Shown one piece after another: positions 46,715-59,742 of a stretch of DNA of 64,000 nucleotides. How positions within the stretch are numbered: position 1 is the first letter of the stretch; each line of letters opens with the position of its first letter. The DNA comes from Carya illinoinensis (taxonomy: Eukaryota; Streptophyta; Magnoliopsida; Fagales; Juglandaceae), in contig NC_056753.1 in the NCBI RefSeq assembly GCF_018687715.1, forward strand, positions 27,653,445-27,717,444, given 5' to 3'. The notes under the pieces were generated by a model, which was given only the letters and a program-made list of their open reading frames with translations, was not told where the DNA came from and searched no databases. The position numbers and the translations under genes are program-made.

Positions 46715-49700
46715 TGTGACGCCCCCAAATTCCGTTTGGGATCGGACGGACATTTGAAGCGTCGAGACATGCAACACAAGGTTACCTGCCCCCGTTCATG
46801 ACATATAAGATGCAATAATCCTAACATGCATCTAACATTATGCAATATTCGTAGCGGATAATTTTTTTCTTTAGCAATACTATGCACCAAACTGAAAATA
46901 TCTCAATACTTAAAACATACTTCATACATAAAGATCCATTGAATAACTAAGATCACAGCACTATTCCAAAATAGTTATGATCCAAAAGTACTGGAGATGC
47001 AACTCCATCGTACAAGTAGTAATTTAACTACTATATTAACATTAACGACGCACCGTCGTTCAGTCGACTGTGTCTAGTTGGTCAGCTCCTGATCCTCCTT
47101 CAGGTCCTGTAACAAGATCTACCATTCGGGGGGAATGGTAGTTGGGACTACCACAGTGAGATTTGATTACAAATCTCAGCAAGTTAACAAAAAAACTTCC
47201 ATACAGACTAATGATCCATGTATGACAGTAAAAGCATAAATGCATAATCAAATTTATAAGTAATTAAAACATAACTTAGCGTACAACATAGCATAATTGA
47301 CATAGCTTAAATTGAATCATGAACTGAACTTGACTTGACATGAACTTGATCTGAAACTTGACTTAGCATGAACTTGCTCTGAAACTTGAATTAACATGAA
47401 AAATACATACTTCACAGTTGTTGTGGCCCCATGTATTCTACGTGTAAATACATACTCCACAGTTGTTGTGGCCTCATGTATTCTACACAAACATGACTTA
47501 ACATTAAAAATACATACTCCACAGTTGTTGTGGCCCCATGTATTCTATGTGTAAATACATACTCCATAGTTGTTGTGGCCCCATGTATTCTATACATCAC
47601 TATGCAGTTAAATACATACTCCACAGTTGTTGTGGCCCCATGTATTCTATACATCACTATGCAGTTAAATACATACTCCACAGTTGTTGTGGCCCCATGT
47701 ATTCTACATAAACTGAATATACTCAAGATGAAACGTGACTGGAATATGAAAGGACTGAAGCCCTGACGTAACATAACGTGACTTGAACATAATTTGAAAT
47801 ACATAACCAACTTGAGATAGTAACATTTCGTAACATGGCATAACATATAACAAACAACATATTTAGCATGACATATTTGTAATGTATAGTAATACATGAC
47901 AGAATATATTGTGTAACAGATAAAAATTGATGACAGAATAAATTCTGTATAATAGACAATTACATGATAACTTGGCATGGCATGACATATATGATAACAT
48001 ACATACATACACTGTAATTCTTTTACTTAGCACACATACACAGTAGACTGCTAGTAAGTTAAAAGCTAACTTACCTCGATCTCCGCGTTTCTTATAAAAC
48101 TTCAAGTGCGATCACGAGTAACTGTAATTAGTGATTCTAAAAGTTAGAACTAAATCACTAATAATTTGAAATATGGAAAATACTAACTTAAAGAGTAAAA
48201 TTTTTATTTTACTCTCTACATGTGGGAAAATGACCGTTTTACCCATAACTTAAGGATTTTGCATACTAATTCCAAAAGTTTCCAAAATTTACATTCCTCA
48301 TGTAAATCTTGTCCTAAACTTAAATATCAACTCAGAAAAATTTAAAACAAAACACAACTATGAAGAACACGCTATGGTCGAAACATCCATAGGCCATTTC
48401 TCTTTATTTTTGTTGCAATTCCTTCCAACTTCAAAACTCATGCTTAAACCAAAATTTTGCAACAAACATCTTCCAATCCTAAGTTCAAAACCATACTTAA
48501 AACATCCATTTAGAAAAAAACTAATAATCAACACCAAACTTTTTTGTAAAAAGATCCAAGCACTTGAATCACAAGTTTTGACCTTAAATCAAAACATCTC
48601 CAAGAATTTCAAAAATCAAATCTTACTTCTAACATATTTATAATATCATCCTAACATCAACCATGCTTTAAATCATCAAACTAAAGTCACCAAAATCACA
48701 AAATAACATTTGGAGTTTTTGGTTTTACTCTTAGTCCAAAAACATAAACTTTTCCCTCAACTAGTTTTGATAAATCTCTTGATCTATGACTTATAAATAT
48801 ATGATCTTCAAACCAAACCATCACATGGTTTAAAAAGATGTCCTAAAACATATATAAGCTTCTAATTCAAGATCATATGGTTAGAAATTAACCGAAACAT
48901 AAATTTAGCCAAGAATATCCACACTTTGACTTATTTGAATATCTCTTTGCATAAAATTTCATATCTTTGAAACTAACATCAAATATCTTCAAAATAATAA
49001 TATAACATGTATATAAGATGTTTAGGATCCTCCAATAAAATTATCAAAGTCATTAGAATAGATTTAGACCACCAAAGAGTTAAACTTTCTCAAAACAGAA
49101 ACTGTTTTTCCTCTTCCAGTTTCTAAGTTTCTAAATCTAAGAACATCTTTCATCGAAACCTTTAATCATGCAAAAATCTTCAACCAATAGTCACATATAC
49201 ATGTTAACAATACTCCATAAAAATTTCGGACCAATATCTATCCATTAGCTTGGTCAAAAATTCCAAACTATAACATATTCTCCAGTTTATCTCCCAGAAT
49301 GACCTTTGTATAGTTTATACAATATTTGACTAATCAAATGATCTTCAAATAGGGCAAATAAGATATCCATGTAAACTAGACTAAAAAAGGAACAACTTAT
49401 ATGAAGGAGACTTTATGATAAAATACTTACAACAGTTTCGAAATGGGCATGCAAAAGATCTCCTAAAATCTGTCCGAGAGAGAGTGTTTGATAATCTTTT
49501 ATTAAAAGGAGTAATTGAAGATAAGTTCATGGGTGCTGGCTGGACACATTTATGGACGAGATAAGGGAGGTGATAAGGCTGGAGTTGAGAGTTAAGTGTG
49601 GTTTTCTCCTACCCAAAATATCTATAAAAGATTATCTCATAATATTCTATCCAATAATATCTACAAAAATCAACTTAAGATATTTTTATCTAATAATATC

Positions 49701-50071
49701 TATAGAAATCAACTCAAAATATTTTTACCCAATAATATTCACGAAAATTACCTCAAGATATTTCTTTTTATCCAATAATATTTACAGTTTTGAACAGACG
49801 TTTTGTCCGAAAATATGAAAAAATGTTATTGCACCATAAGACTTTAAATAACCCTCCGAGTCTAATGGCACAAACCATAATACATTTTGACACTTCTAAC
49901 TATCTCCAATAATCAAAAATACACTTCTAATACCATAGTAAATAATAACACTAACTATGTAGTTAGACAAAAACCTATACGATTAATAGATTCGTGAAAA
50001 CTTATGGGTTTTTCACGAGATTCCTAAAGTTAATAGAAATTTCACAATTGAATTTCTACCGGGCTGTTACA
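46715..50071 (-). repeat. 3' LTR of the gypsy element (left in the window)
   Basis: Reads TGTAACAG to CGTCACA on the minus strand. It holds two repeat arrays: about 44-bp A/T repeats at 49620-49795 (U3 side) and six hairpin units at 47401-47707 (R/U5 side). Confidence 0.95.
47401..47707. repeat. Six hairpin-forming repeats in the 3' LTR
   Basis: Each unit of about 36 bp begins aatacatactccacag and ends tgtggccccatgtatt. The outer arms aatacat/atgtatt and inner arms ccaca/tgtgg are self-complementary, so each unit can fold alone. Spacers vary (about 8-27 bp). Confidence 0.85.
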
Positions 50072-50084
50072 ATCTCCCCTCCTA
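50072..50084 (-). other. Polypurine tract of the gypsy element
   Basis: On the minus strand aggaggggagat directly precedes the 3' LTR, with an A-run upstream. Confidence 0.8.
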
Positions 50085-50284
50085 AAAAAAAAAGATTTCG
50101 TCCTCGAAATCGAAGTAAGTAAGAAATAACAATTCAAAAGTTAAGGAAACACATATACTTTATTGATATTCGAATAACGAAGTACAACGTCTGATATTGT
50201 CAGTCCCGTACAAGTGAACCACAAAGTATCAATTAAGCAAAAGCCCAAAACAACTCTGCAAGACTGAATTTAGATGTCAAACAA

Positions 50285-53200
50285 CTAGGGGTACTTGGCT
50301 CGCATATCAACTTCCTTCTCCCAAGTCGCCTCTTGAATATTATGATTTTGCCAAAGTACTTTGACCAATGGGATCTTACGGTTCCACAACTCTTTATCTT
50401 TCCAGTCAAGAATTTGCATTGGCTTCTCTTCATAGGTCAAGTTGGGTTGTAAAGGTATGCTATCAGGATCCACTATCATTGGTGTCTGATTCCCAAAACT
50501 CTTTTTCAAAGAAGACACGTGGAAAACATTATGAATTCCATGGAACTCAGTTGGCAATTCCAAACGATATGCAACTACTCCCACTTTCTCCACTATCTCA
50601 TAGGGTCCCACATATCTCGGACTTAACTTGTTTTTCACTCCGAAACGACTTACTCCTCTCATAGGAGATACCTTCACATAGACCCAATCTCCAACTTTAA
50701 AATCTATACTCCTCCTTCGATTATCAGCGTAGCTCTTCTGTCGACTCTGTGCTGTTTTCATCCTTTCTTTAATCAAGTGTACTTGGTCCTTAATCTCTTG
50801 TAAGACTTCTGGTCCAACTATTTTGCTTTCCCCTACTTCATCCCAATACAAAGGTGATCTACACTTTCTACCATACAAGGCTTCATATGGTGCCATTTGA
50901 ATAGTGGCCTGGAAACTATTGTTATAAGCAAATTCTACCAAAGGTAATTGTTTCTCCCAATTCCCTTCGTAATCCAAAACACAGGCTCTTAGCATATCTT
51001 CCAAAGTTTGAATCGTCCTTTCTGTCTGTCCATCTGTTTGTGGGTGGTATGCACTACTAAATCTCAGACTAGAGCCCATCGATTCTTGTAAACTTTTCCA
51101 GAAGCGTGACGTAAAACGAGGGTCTCTATCTGATACGATCGTCTTAGGCACTCCATGCAATCTGACAATCTCTGCTATATAAATTCTCGTCAATCTTTCT
51201 AGAGAATCTGTATTCTTAATGGGTATGAAGTGAGCACTTTTTGTCAGACGATCAACTATTACCCAGATAGTATTATTTCCGGCTGAGGTCCTTGGAAAGC
51301 CTACTATAAAATCCATGGAAATATCCTCCCATTTCCATTCTGGGATTGGCAATGACTGCAATTTACCGGCTGGCTTTTGGTGCTCTGCTTTTACTAATCT
51401 ACAGACAGAACATTTGTTCACAAATTCTGCTACGTCCTTCTTCATTCCTTCCCACCAAAAAGACTGTTTCAAATCCTGATACATTTTTGTACTACCAGGA
51501 TGAGCAGTGTAAGGTGTGTTATGAGCTTCCTTTAGTACTTTTTCCTTTAACACTTCATCTGCTGGAATGACTCTTCGGTCCTTGTAATACAGAGTCCCAT
51601 CCTCTATGAGGCTAAAGTCCACTGGTCCTTTTGACTTTTCGATCTTTTTTACAACTTCCGCAAGTTTACTGTCCTTCTTTTGACGGTCTTTCAGTTCTTC
51701 CCAGTCCAATGGAATGAATTCTTGGATTGTAGTCAACATGGTTTCCTGACTACGGTTTCTAATCAACAGTTTTCTCATACTACATAAGAGGGAATTTACT
51801 TCTGATGAAGGAACTGATGAAGCTTCTTGTCTGCTCTTGCGGCTTAAAGCATCAGCTACCACGTTGGCCTTTCCAGGATGATACTTGATGTCGCACTGAT
51901 AGTCGTTGATTAATTCCAGCCATCTTCTTTGCCTCATATTAAGATTCTTCTGCTCAAACAGGTACTTTAGGCTTTTGTGATCTGTGAAGACTTCACACTT
52001 CTCGCCATACAAATAATGTCTCCAAATTTTAAGAGCAAAAACTACTGCAGCTAATTCCAAATCATGAGTAGGATAATTCTTTTCGTGATTCTTCAGTTGT
52101 CGTGAAGCATAAGCAACCACTTTCCCTTCTTGCATTAGCACACATCCGAGTCCTGCCTTAGATGCATCGCTATATACTACAAAAGATTTAAGAGGTTCCG
52201 GCAGTGTAAGTACCGGTGCGGTGGTAAGTCTTTTCTTCAACTCAAGAAAACTTGTTTCGCACTTATCATTCCAAGTAAATTTCACATTTTTCTTAGTCAG
52301 GGCGGTGAGTGGTCCAGACAAACGGGAGAATCCTTCCACAAATCTCCTATAGTAACCAGCCAGTCCTAAGAAACTTCGGATCTCATGCACATTGGTCGGT
52401 CTCTGCCAGTTCGTTACAGCTTCAATCTTGCTCGGGTCTACTGCTACTCCTCTACTAGAGATCACATGACCTAGAAATTTTACTTCTTCCAGCCAGAACT
52501 CACACTTACTAAGTTTGGCATAAAGTTTCTGATCCTTAAGTATAGTTAAAGCCATGCTTAGATGATGTCTGTGTTCCTCCTTGTTCTTAGAGTAGATTAA
52601 GATGTCATCAATGAATACGACAACAAAATTATCCAAATAAGGTCTGAATATTTTGTTCATCATGTCCATGAATGCGGCTGGAGCATTGGTTAACCCAAAA
52701 GGCATCACTAAAAACTCGAAGTGGCCATACCTTGTCCTAAAGGTAGTTTTCAGCACATCTTGATCCTTGACTTTTAGCTGATGATACCCGGATCTCAGGT
52801 CAATCTTTGAAAACACTGCTGCTCCTTGCAACTGATCCAACAAATCATCGATTCTGGGTAATGGGTATCTATTCTTAATCGTCACCTTATTCAACTCTCT
52901 ATAGTCTATACACATCCTCATAGATCCATCTTTTTTCTTCACGAATAACACAGGTGCTCCCCACGGCGAAGAACTAGGGCGGATAAAACCCTTCTCCAAA
53001 AGTTCTTCCAATTGTAGCTTGAGCTCTTTCAACTCGGTAGGGGCCATACAATATGGCGCCTTGTGAGTCGGAGTTGTTGCCGGCTCCAACTCTATTTGGA
53101 ATTCTACTTCTCTATCTGGTGGTAAACCAGGTAACTCATCAACGAAAACTTCAGGAAAGTCTTCAACCACAGGTATCCCTTGGATTCCTATAGTTTTGTT

Positions 53201-53658
53201 TGTCTCCTCTACAGTTATCAATAGAAACGCTGAGGCTCCATCATCGATACACTTCCTAGCTTGCAACGCCGAGATCAAAGGTGGGGTGGCCTTAACTGAT
53301 GTTCCTGCGTAACTCATCCTGTCTTCAGTTGGAGGTTCAAACACAACCTCTCGTTTCCGACAGTCTATCTTAGCGTAGTGCTTGAAAAGCCAGTCCATCC
53401 CCAAAATCAGGTCGAATTCCATCTGACCGAATACTAACAAGTTAGCCTTCAGTGTCCTTCCTTCTAACTCTAACGGACAATCATTAACTAAACGGGTACA
53501 AGATACTGTATTCCCATCGGGAATTAATACTACAACCCGTCGTGGTAATAGTTCAGTCTGCAAACTACAAATTCGTGCAAACGCTGCAGACACAAAGGAC
53601 TGCGACGCACCTGAATCGAATAGTGCACAAGCTGAGAACCTAAACAAATTAACCCTTC
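50285..53658 (-). CDS. pol: Gypsy Pol (PR-RT-RNase H-IN-chromodomain-like), open
   Basis: About 1120 residues open without a stop. In order: aspartic protease ([11 protein letters not shown]), RT ([29 protein letters not shown]), RNase H ([14 protein letters not shown] to [15 protein letters not shown]), integrase zinc finger ([14 protein letters not shown]), core ([31 protein letters not shown]) and a C-terminal [10 protein letters not shown] / VFHVSSLKK region. It ends in a chromodomain-like [19 protein letters not shown], cut by TAG at 50285-50287 where a Gln codon is likely. It has no ATG near its start. It joins the gag frame if the 115-nt segment 53659-53773 is spliced out. All catalytic motifs look intact. 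Confidence 0.95.
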
Positions 53659-53773
53659 CTAAAAAAAAATATACACCGATATTAATACTAATTCTAACAC
53701 ATTCATAATACCTGCAACATCATAAATACTAAAAGGAAAGAAAAAAAAATAAAAAAAAAATAAAAAAAAACAC
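53659..53773 (-). other. Candidate spliceosomal intron between Gag and Pol
   Basis: On the minus strand the 115-nt segment starts gtgtttttt and ends atattttttttttag, and is very U-rich. Removing it fuses the gag frame (ending ATG ACT G) to the protease frame (GA AGG GTT) with no lost or extra base. Left in, it gives a Gag with an odd hydrophobic tail (FFYFFFIFFSFLLVF) and a stop at 53703-53705. Length, base content and exact frame repair all fit an intron. Confidence 0.7.
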
Positions 53774-54842
53774 CAGTCATGACGCCAGCTTCATCAGTTT
53801 CAGGTGCGTCAACATCAAAATCACCGGGTGTTACTGCATACACTCGTGCCGGGATGTGGGGCCTTGGCTTGCGATCACCAGCTCCACTACCTTGTTTGGC
53901 GTTAGGACAATCTCTAATCATATGTCCTGGTTTTCCACATCGGTAACAGACTCCATATCCCTTGTAACATTCTCCAGAATGAAGCTTACCACACTTAGGG
54001 CATGGTGAATAAAAGGACGGCTTCTGTCCTCCAATCATTATTCCCTTGCCTTTCTCCGGACTAGAAAAAGGCCTCTTTTTCTCAGCACTACTGCTTGTAG
54101 TAAATGGCATGGCCCTCTTTCGATCGGTCATGTTCTGGATTGCCAATTCCTTCTGCTCAGCCTCTGCTATTGTCGCTACATTTACCAACTCTTGGTAATT
54201 CTCTATTCTAAGGCAAGCTACTTGACTTCGGATTCTAGGCAGAAGTCCTGCTTGAAACTTTTGTGCCTGCATCTTTTGAGTTGAAATCAAGTGTGGTGCA
54301 AACCTTCCCAATGCCATGAATTTAGCAGCATACTGCTCTACAGTCAAACTACCTTGTTTTAAGGACGCAAATTCCAGGGCTTTCAATTGTTTGACAGAGT
54401 CTGGGAAGAATCTGTTGTCAAACTCTTCCTTGAACCTCTCCCAAGACAATGCAGCCATACTACCTAGTTCTCAAACTAGAAGTTGCCTACGCGTATCCCA
54501 CCATATTCCAGCTTCTCCTTGGAATAGGTATCCAGCATATAGAACCTTTTGGTCCTCAAGACATCCACAAATCTCGTACGTTCTCTCGAGATCTATAATC
54601 CATTTCTCGGCTCTCAGTGGTCCTTCATTACCAAAAAAATTTGGGTAACGGTAAAGCATAAACTTCTCATATGGACAACCCCTAACTTCGGGTCTAGGTG
54701 CGATCACTTATTGCTGTTGCTGATGTCTAAGCACGTCAGTCAGCATACGCACAGCTTCAGCTAATCCTCCATCCATCGGGGAATCATGATTCTCCTGATT
54801 GATACCACCTTCAGGGTTTTGAGGTATTCTACCATGAGTCAT
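53703..54842 (-). pseudogene. gag: Gypsy Gag, two in-frame stops
   Basis: The frame starts at the ATG at 54842 (MTHGRIPQNPEGG) and contains the retrotransposon Gag domain (CPYEKFMLYRYPNFFGNEG, RAEKWIIDLERTYEI, WERFKEEFDNRFFPDSVK). Two Cys-rich motifs follow: CPKCGKLHSGEC and the canonical CX2CX4HX4C zinc knuckle CYRCGKPGHMIRDC. In-frame stops are TAA at 54708-54710 (after a Gln run, likely CAA to TAA) and TGA at 54471-54473 (likely TGG to TGA). The unspliced frame ends at 53703. Gag would form the particle, so these two stops are what disables this copy. Confidence 0.9.
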
Positions 54843-54995
54843 TTGTCTCTTCCTGTAACACACGAGTATACATATTACAATTATATAATACCTTTCATAC
54901 CTTTAAGAAATTCAAGCCTAATGACAACTAAATTTCAAACCTAATATTTGGTGCATTTCCTAAGGACATGTGGATTTACTGCCCAGAGACGTATT

Positions 54996-55007
54996 GCTCT
55001 GATACCA
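54996..55007 (-). other. Primer binding site, tRNA-Met initiator
   Basis: The minus strand reads tggtatcagagc, three bases after the 5' LTR end. It is complementary to the 3' end of initiator tRNA-Met. Confidence 0.92.
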
Positions 55008-55010
55008 CCC

Positions 55011-58000
55011 TGTGACGCCCCCAAATTCCGTTTGGGATCGGACGGATATTTGAAGCGTCGAGACATGCAACACAAGGTTACCTGCCCCCGTTCATGACAT
55101 ATAAGATGCAATAATCCTAACATGCATCTAACATTATGCAATATTCGCAGCGGATAATTTTTTTCTTTAGCAATACTATGCACCAAACTGAAAATATCCC
55201 AATACTTAAAACATACTTCATACATAAAGATCCATTGAATAACTAAGATCACAACACTATTCCAAAATAGTTATGATCCAAAAGTACTGGAGATGCAACT
55301 CCATCGTACAAGTAGTAATTTAACTACTATATTAACATTAACGACGCACCGTCGTTCAGTCGACTGTGTCTAGTTGGTCAGCTCCTGATCCTCCTTCAGG
55401 TCCTGTAACAAGATCTACCATTCGGGGGGAATGGTAGTTGGGACTACCACAGTGAGATTTGATTACAAATCTCAGCAAGTTAACAAAAAAACTTCCATAC
55501 AGACTAATGATGCATGTATGACAGTAAAAGCATAAATGCATAATCAAATTTATAAGTAATTAAAACATAACTTAGCGTACAACATAGCATAATTGACATA
55601 GCTTAAATTGAATCATGAACTGAACTTGACTTGACATGAACTTGATCTGAAACTTGACTTAGCATGAACTTGCTCTGAAACTTGAATTAACATGAAAAAT
55701 ACATACTCCACAGTTGTTGTGGCCCCATGTATTCTACGTGTAAATACATACTCCACAGTTGTTGTGGCCTCATGTATTCTATACAAACTTGACTTAACAT
55801 TAAAAATACATACTCCACAGTTGTTGTGGCCCCATGTATTCTATATGTAAATACATACTCCACAGTTGTTGTGGCCCCATGTATTCTATACATCACTATG
55901 CAGTTAAATACATACTCCACAGTTGTTGTGGCCCCATGTATTCTATACATCACTATGCAGTTAAATACATACTCCACAGTTGTTGTGGCCCCATGTATTC
56001 TACATAAACTGAATATACTCAAGATGAAACGTGACTGGAATATGAAAGGACTGAAGCCCTGACGTAACATAACGTGACTTGAACATAATTTGAAATACAT
56101 AACCAACTTGAGATAGTAACATTTCGTAACATGGCATAACATATAACAAACAACATATTTAGCATGACATATTTGTAATGTATAGTAATACATGACAGAA
56201 TATATTGTGTAACAGATAAAAATTGATGACAGAATAAATTCTGTATAATAGACAATTACATGATAACTTGGCATGGCATGACATATATGATAACATACAT
56301 ACATACACTGTAATTCTTTTACTTAGCACACATACACAGTAGACTGCTAGTAAGTTAAAAGCTAACTTACCTCGATCTCCGCGTTTCTTATAAAACTTCA
56401 AGTGCGATCACGAGGAACTGTAATTAGTGATTCTAAAAGTTAGAACTAAATCACTAATAATTTGAAATATGGAAAATACTAACTTAAAGAGTAAAATTTT
56501 TATTTTACTCTCTACATGTGGGAAAATGACCGTTTTACCCATAACTTAAGGATTTTGCATACTAATTCCAAAAGTTTCCAAAATTTACATTCCTCATGTA
56601 AATCTTGTCCTAAACTTAAATATCAACTCAGAAAAATTTAAAACAAAACACAACTATGAAGAACACACTATGGTCGAAACATCCATAGGCCATTTCTCTT
56701 TATTTTTGTTGCAATTCCTTCCAACTTCAAAACTCATGCTTAAACCAAAATTTTGCAACAAACATCTTCCAATCCTAAGTTCAAAACCATACTTAAAACA
56801 TCCATTTAGAAAAAAACTAATAATCAACACCAAACTTTTTTGTAAAAAGATCCAAGCACTTGAATCACAAGTTTTGACCTTAAATCAAAACATCTCCAAG
56901 AATTTCAAAAATCAAATCTTACTTCTAACATATTCATAATATCATCCTAACATCAACCATGCTTTAAATCATCAAACTAAAGTCACCAAAATCACAAAAT
57001 AACATTTGGAGTTTTTGGTTTTACACTTAGTCCAAAAACATAAACTTTTCCCTCAACTAGTTTTGATAAATCTCTTGATCTATGACTTATAAATATATGA
57101 TCTTCAAACCAAACCATCACATGGTTTAAAAAGATGTCCTAAAACATATATAAGCTTCTAATTCAAGATCATATGGTTAGAAATTAACCGAAACATAAAT
57201 TTAGCCAAGAATATCCACACTTTGACTTATTTGAATATCTCTTTGCATAAAATTTCATATCTTTGAAACTAACATCAAATATCTTCAAAATAATAATATA
57301 ACATGTATATAAGATGTTTACGATCCTCCAATAAAATTATCAAAGTCATTAGAATAGATTTAGACCACCAAAGAGTTAAACTTTCTCAAAACAGAAACTG
57401 TTTTTCCTCTTCCAGTTTCTAAGTTTCTAAATCTAAGAACATCTTTCATCAAAACCTTTAATCATGCAAAAATCTTCAACCAATAGTCACATATACATGT
57501 TAACAATACTCCATAAAAATTTCGGACCAATATCTATCCATTAGCTTGGTCAAAAACTCCAAACTATAACATATTCTCCAGTTTATCTCCCAGAATGACC
57601 TTTCTATAGTTTATACAATATTTGACTGACCAAATGATTTTCAAATAGGGCAAATAAGATATCCATGTAAACTAGACTCAAAAAGGAACAACTTATATGA
57701 AGGAGACTTTATGATAAAACACTTACAATAGCTTCGAAATGGGCATGCAAAAGATCTCCTAAAATCTGTCCGAGAGAGAGTGTTTGATAATCTTTTATTA
57801 GAAGGAGTAATTGAAGATAAGTTCATGGGTGCTGGTTGGACACATTTATGGACGAGATAAGGGAGGTGATAAGGCTGGAGTTGAGAGTTAAGTGTGGTTT
57901 TCTCCTACCCAAAATATCTATAAAAGATTATCTCATAATATTCTATCCAATAATATCTACAAAAATCAACTTAAGATATTTTTATCTAATAATATCTATA

Positions 58001-58367
58001 AAAATCAACTCAAAATATTTTTACCCAATAATATTCACGAAAATTACCTCAAGATATTTCTTTTTATCCAATAATATTTACAGTTTTGAACAGACGTTTT
58101 GTCCGAAAATATGAAAAAATGTTATTGCGCCATAAGACTTTAAATAACCCTCCGAGTCTAATGGCACAAACCATAATACATTTTGACACTTCTAACTATC
58201 TCCAATAATCAAAAATACACTTCTAATACCATAGTAAATAATAACACTAACTATGTAGTTAGACAAAAACCTATACGATTAATGGATTCGTGAAAACTTA
58301 TGGATTTTTCACGAGATTCCTAAAGTTAATAGAAATTTCACAATTGAATTTCTAGCAGGCTGTTACA
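55011..58367 (-). repeat. 5' LTR of the gypsy element (right in the window)
   Basis: 3357 bp, the same length as its partner. Transcription should start in this LTR and run leftward. It has the same two repeat arrays, at about 57916-58091 and 55697-56005. Confidence 0.95.
55697..56005. repeat. Six hairpin-forming repeats in the 5' LTR
   Basis: Counterpart of 47401-47707. Several of the few LTR differences fall in this array, but the self-complementary arms are kept in all six units. Confidence 0.85.
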
Positions 58368-58372
58368 GTTAT

Positions 58373-59742
58373 CTAGGGACAATCTAGATTATTAAAGCCA
58401 CTCATCTTAACCTCTCATTTGAGTTCTGTCCGATCATATTTTTCTCTATTCTAATTAATTTTTAATTATAAATTAGAGAACAAAAATATAATTGTACAAA
58501 CGAGGGAAAAAAATATAATTGTGCAATAAGAACTCGAAGAAAATAAGACAAAAATGTAGTTGTGCAAATGAGGGCAAAATAGTAATTGCGCAATGTGAAA
58601 TTAAAGAAAATTCACTAATCATGAGGCTATAACCTCTTATTTTATTGTAATATATATATAGGATTAATTAAGTCAACCACTTTTTTCAAATTAAATTGAT
58701 TGAGAATATTCTACCAACCTTAATTAAAAGCTATAGAGAAATGCTATTTGCACACGCGAAGGGAACACCCCGCGTACACGGGCATGCATTTTGATAAAAA
58801 AAATCATTTTTTTTTTGCTTCTTTCTATTTGATTCCCCTGTCTCTCCCTCTATTTTGTCTTTAGCTCTCCAATCTCCATTCTTCTTTTCCAGAAAATCGA
58901 AGCCCCACGAAATTGAAGAAAAGTAGAGCTAAGCATGAGTACATCTTCATGGGAGGAGAAAAGTAGAGCTTTGGTTTCTGTAGTCGTCTTCATCAGAGGA
59001 GGGAGCAAACCGAGTGGGTCTTGTGGTCGTCTTCGTGGGTGGAGGGAGCAAACTAAATGGGTCTTTGTGGATTTCAAGTCTTCGTGGGAGGAGAAAAAGC
59101 AGAGGCTTTTGGCATTCTCTGATTGAGAACGAAATGTGGTGAAGACGAAGAGCACTGATTTTACGAACGAAATCATCTCCTTCTTCTCTCTTCTAAAACC
59201 GGATTCATGTTTCGTATACATGCGCAAGCATTTCGTTCGCACGATCCTGCAGCTAGAGATCAGAGTCATGTCTCAACCAGATCGGCAAAATTATAGACAT
59301 GCAGCTGATAGCCTAGAGGTAAAAAAAACTTCACAAACTCAAGAAATTGCAGTGTGCACATGCCTGCATAAAGACACAAAAAGATAAAAAAATTCGTCAT
59401 CTCCCACAAGACAAATGTCCAGCAATACATTCTAAATGTCAATATACACCAATAAATTCCTGCTATAATGACTTGACCTTCTAGCACCAGCGAAAACATC
59501 ACAAACAGAGGCATTTTTCCTGATTTCTTGGAACGTGACTGTATTTCTCAATTTGGGAATAATACACACATTTCATCTAGAATTTGAAGAAAGAAATAAG
59601 AAGAGGAAGAATAAACACTACCTGCACAATGTAGTGGCTTCGGATTCGACGACGACAGGAGTGTGGTTGCTGGGCAGGAGAACTGGTTTGTGCGATCGGA
59701 ATCGTTTTCTGGTTTTATTTCTGGTTTGTGCGGTCGGAATCG
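58373..59742. other. Unit 2 remnant between the gypsy element and block Q2
   Basis: The first 70 bp match unit 1 near 36713-36780. The rest has no counterpart there. A moderately GC-rich stretch at 58860-59280 has short frames (63 and 83 codons) without recognised domains. Near 59680-59742 a word of the type ctggtttgtgcggtcggaat occurs twice. Exon 1 of the EF-hand gene is absent. Confidence 0.45.

Larger units (their letters stand above)
46715..58367 (-). mobile_element. Ty3-gypsy LTR retrotransposon, Tekay/Del chromovirus type
   Basis: An 11,653-bp element on the minus strand. Both LTRs are 3357 bp and differ at roughly 33 positions by eye (about 1%). A perfect target duplication, gttat, is at 46710-46714 and 58368-58372. 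The tRNA-Met primer site is at 54996-55007 and the polypurine tract at 50072-50084. The gene order gag, protease, RT, RNase H, integrase, C-terminal chromodomain-like region defines a chromovirus. Unit 1 has the empty site at about 36711. It is young and almost complete; a few transitions to stop codons are the main defects. Confidence 0.97.

Noticed and set aside
47401..47707. CRISPR-like look of regularly spaced repeats with palindromic units
   Set aside because: The array lies inside an LTR of a plant retrotransposon, spacers are repeated rather than unique, and there are no cas genes.
47412..48008. 198-codon minus-strand frame (also at 55687-56304) and plus-strand 78-codon frames
   Set aside because: By-products of the LTR hairpin repeat array, identical in both LTRs.
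50285..53658. Gag-Pol joining by ribosomal frameshifting instead of splicing
   Set aside because: The gap between the frames is 115 nt of low-complexity sequence with stops in the pol frame, so a simple slip cannot bridge it. Splicing repairs it exactly.
58935..59387. Two plus-strand frames of 63 and 83 codons after a MITE-like end
   Set aside because: No known motif and no support from the duplicated unit. Could be transposon interior.
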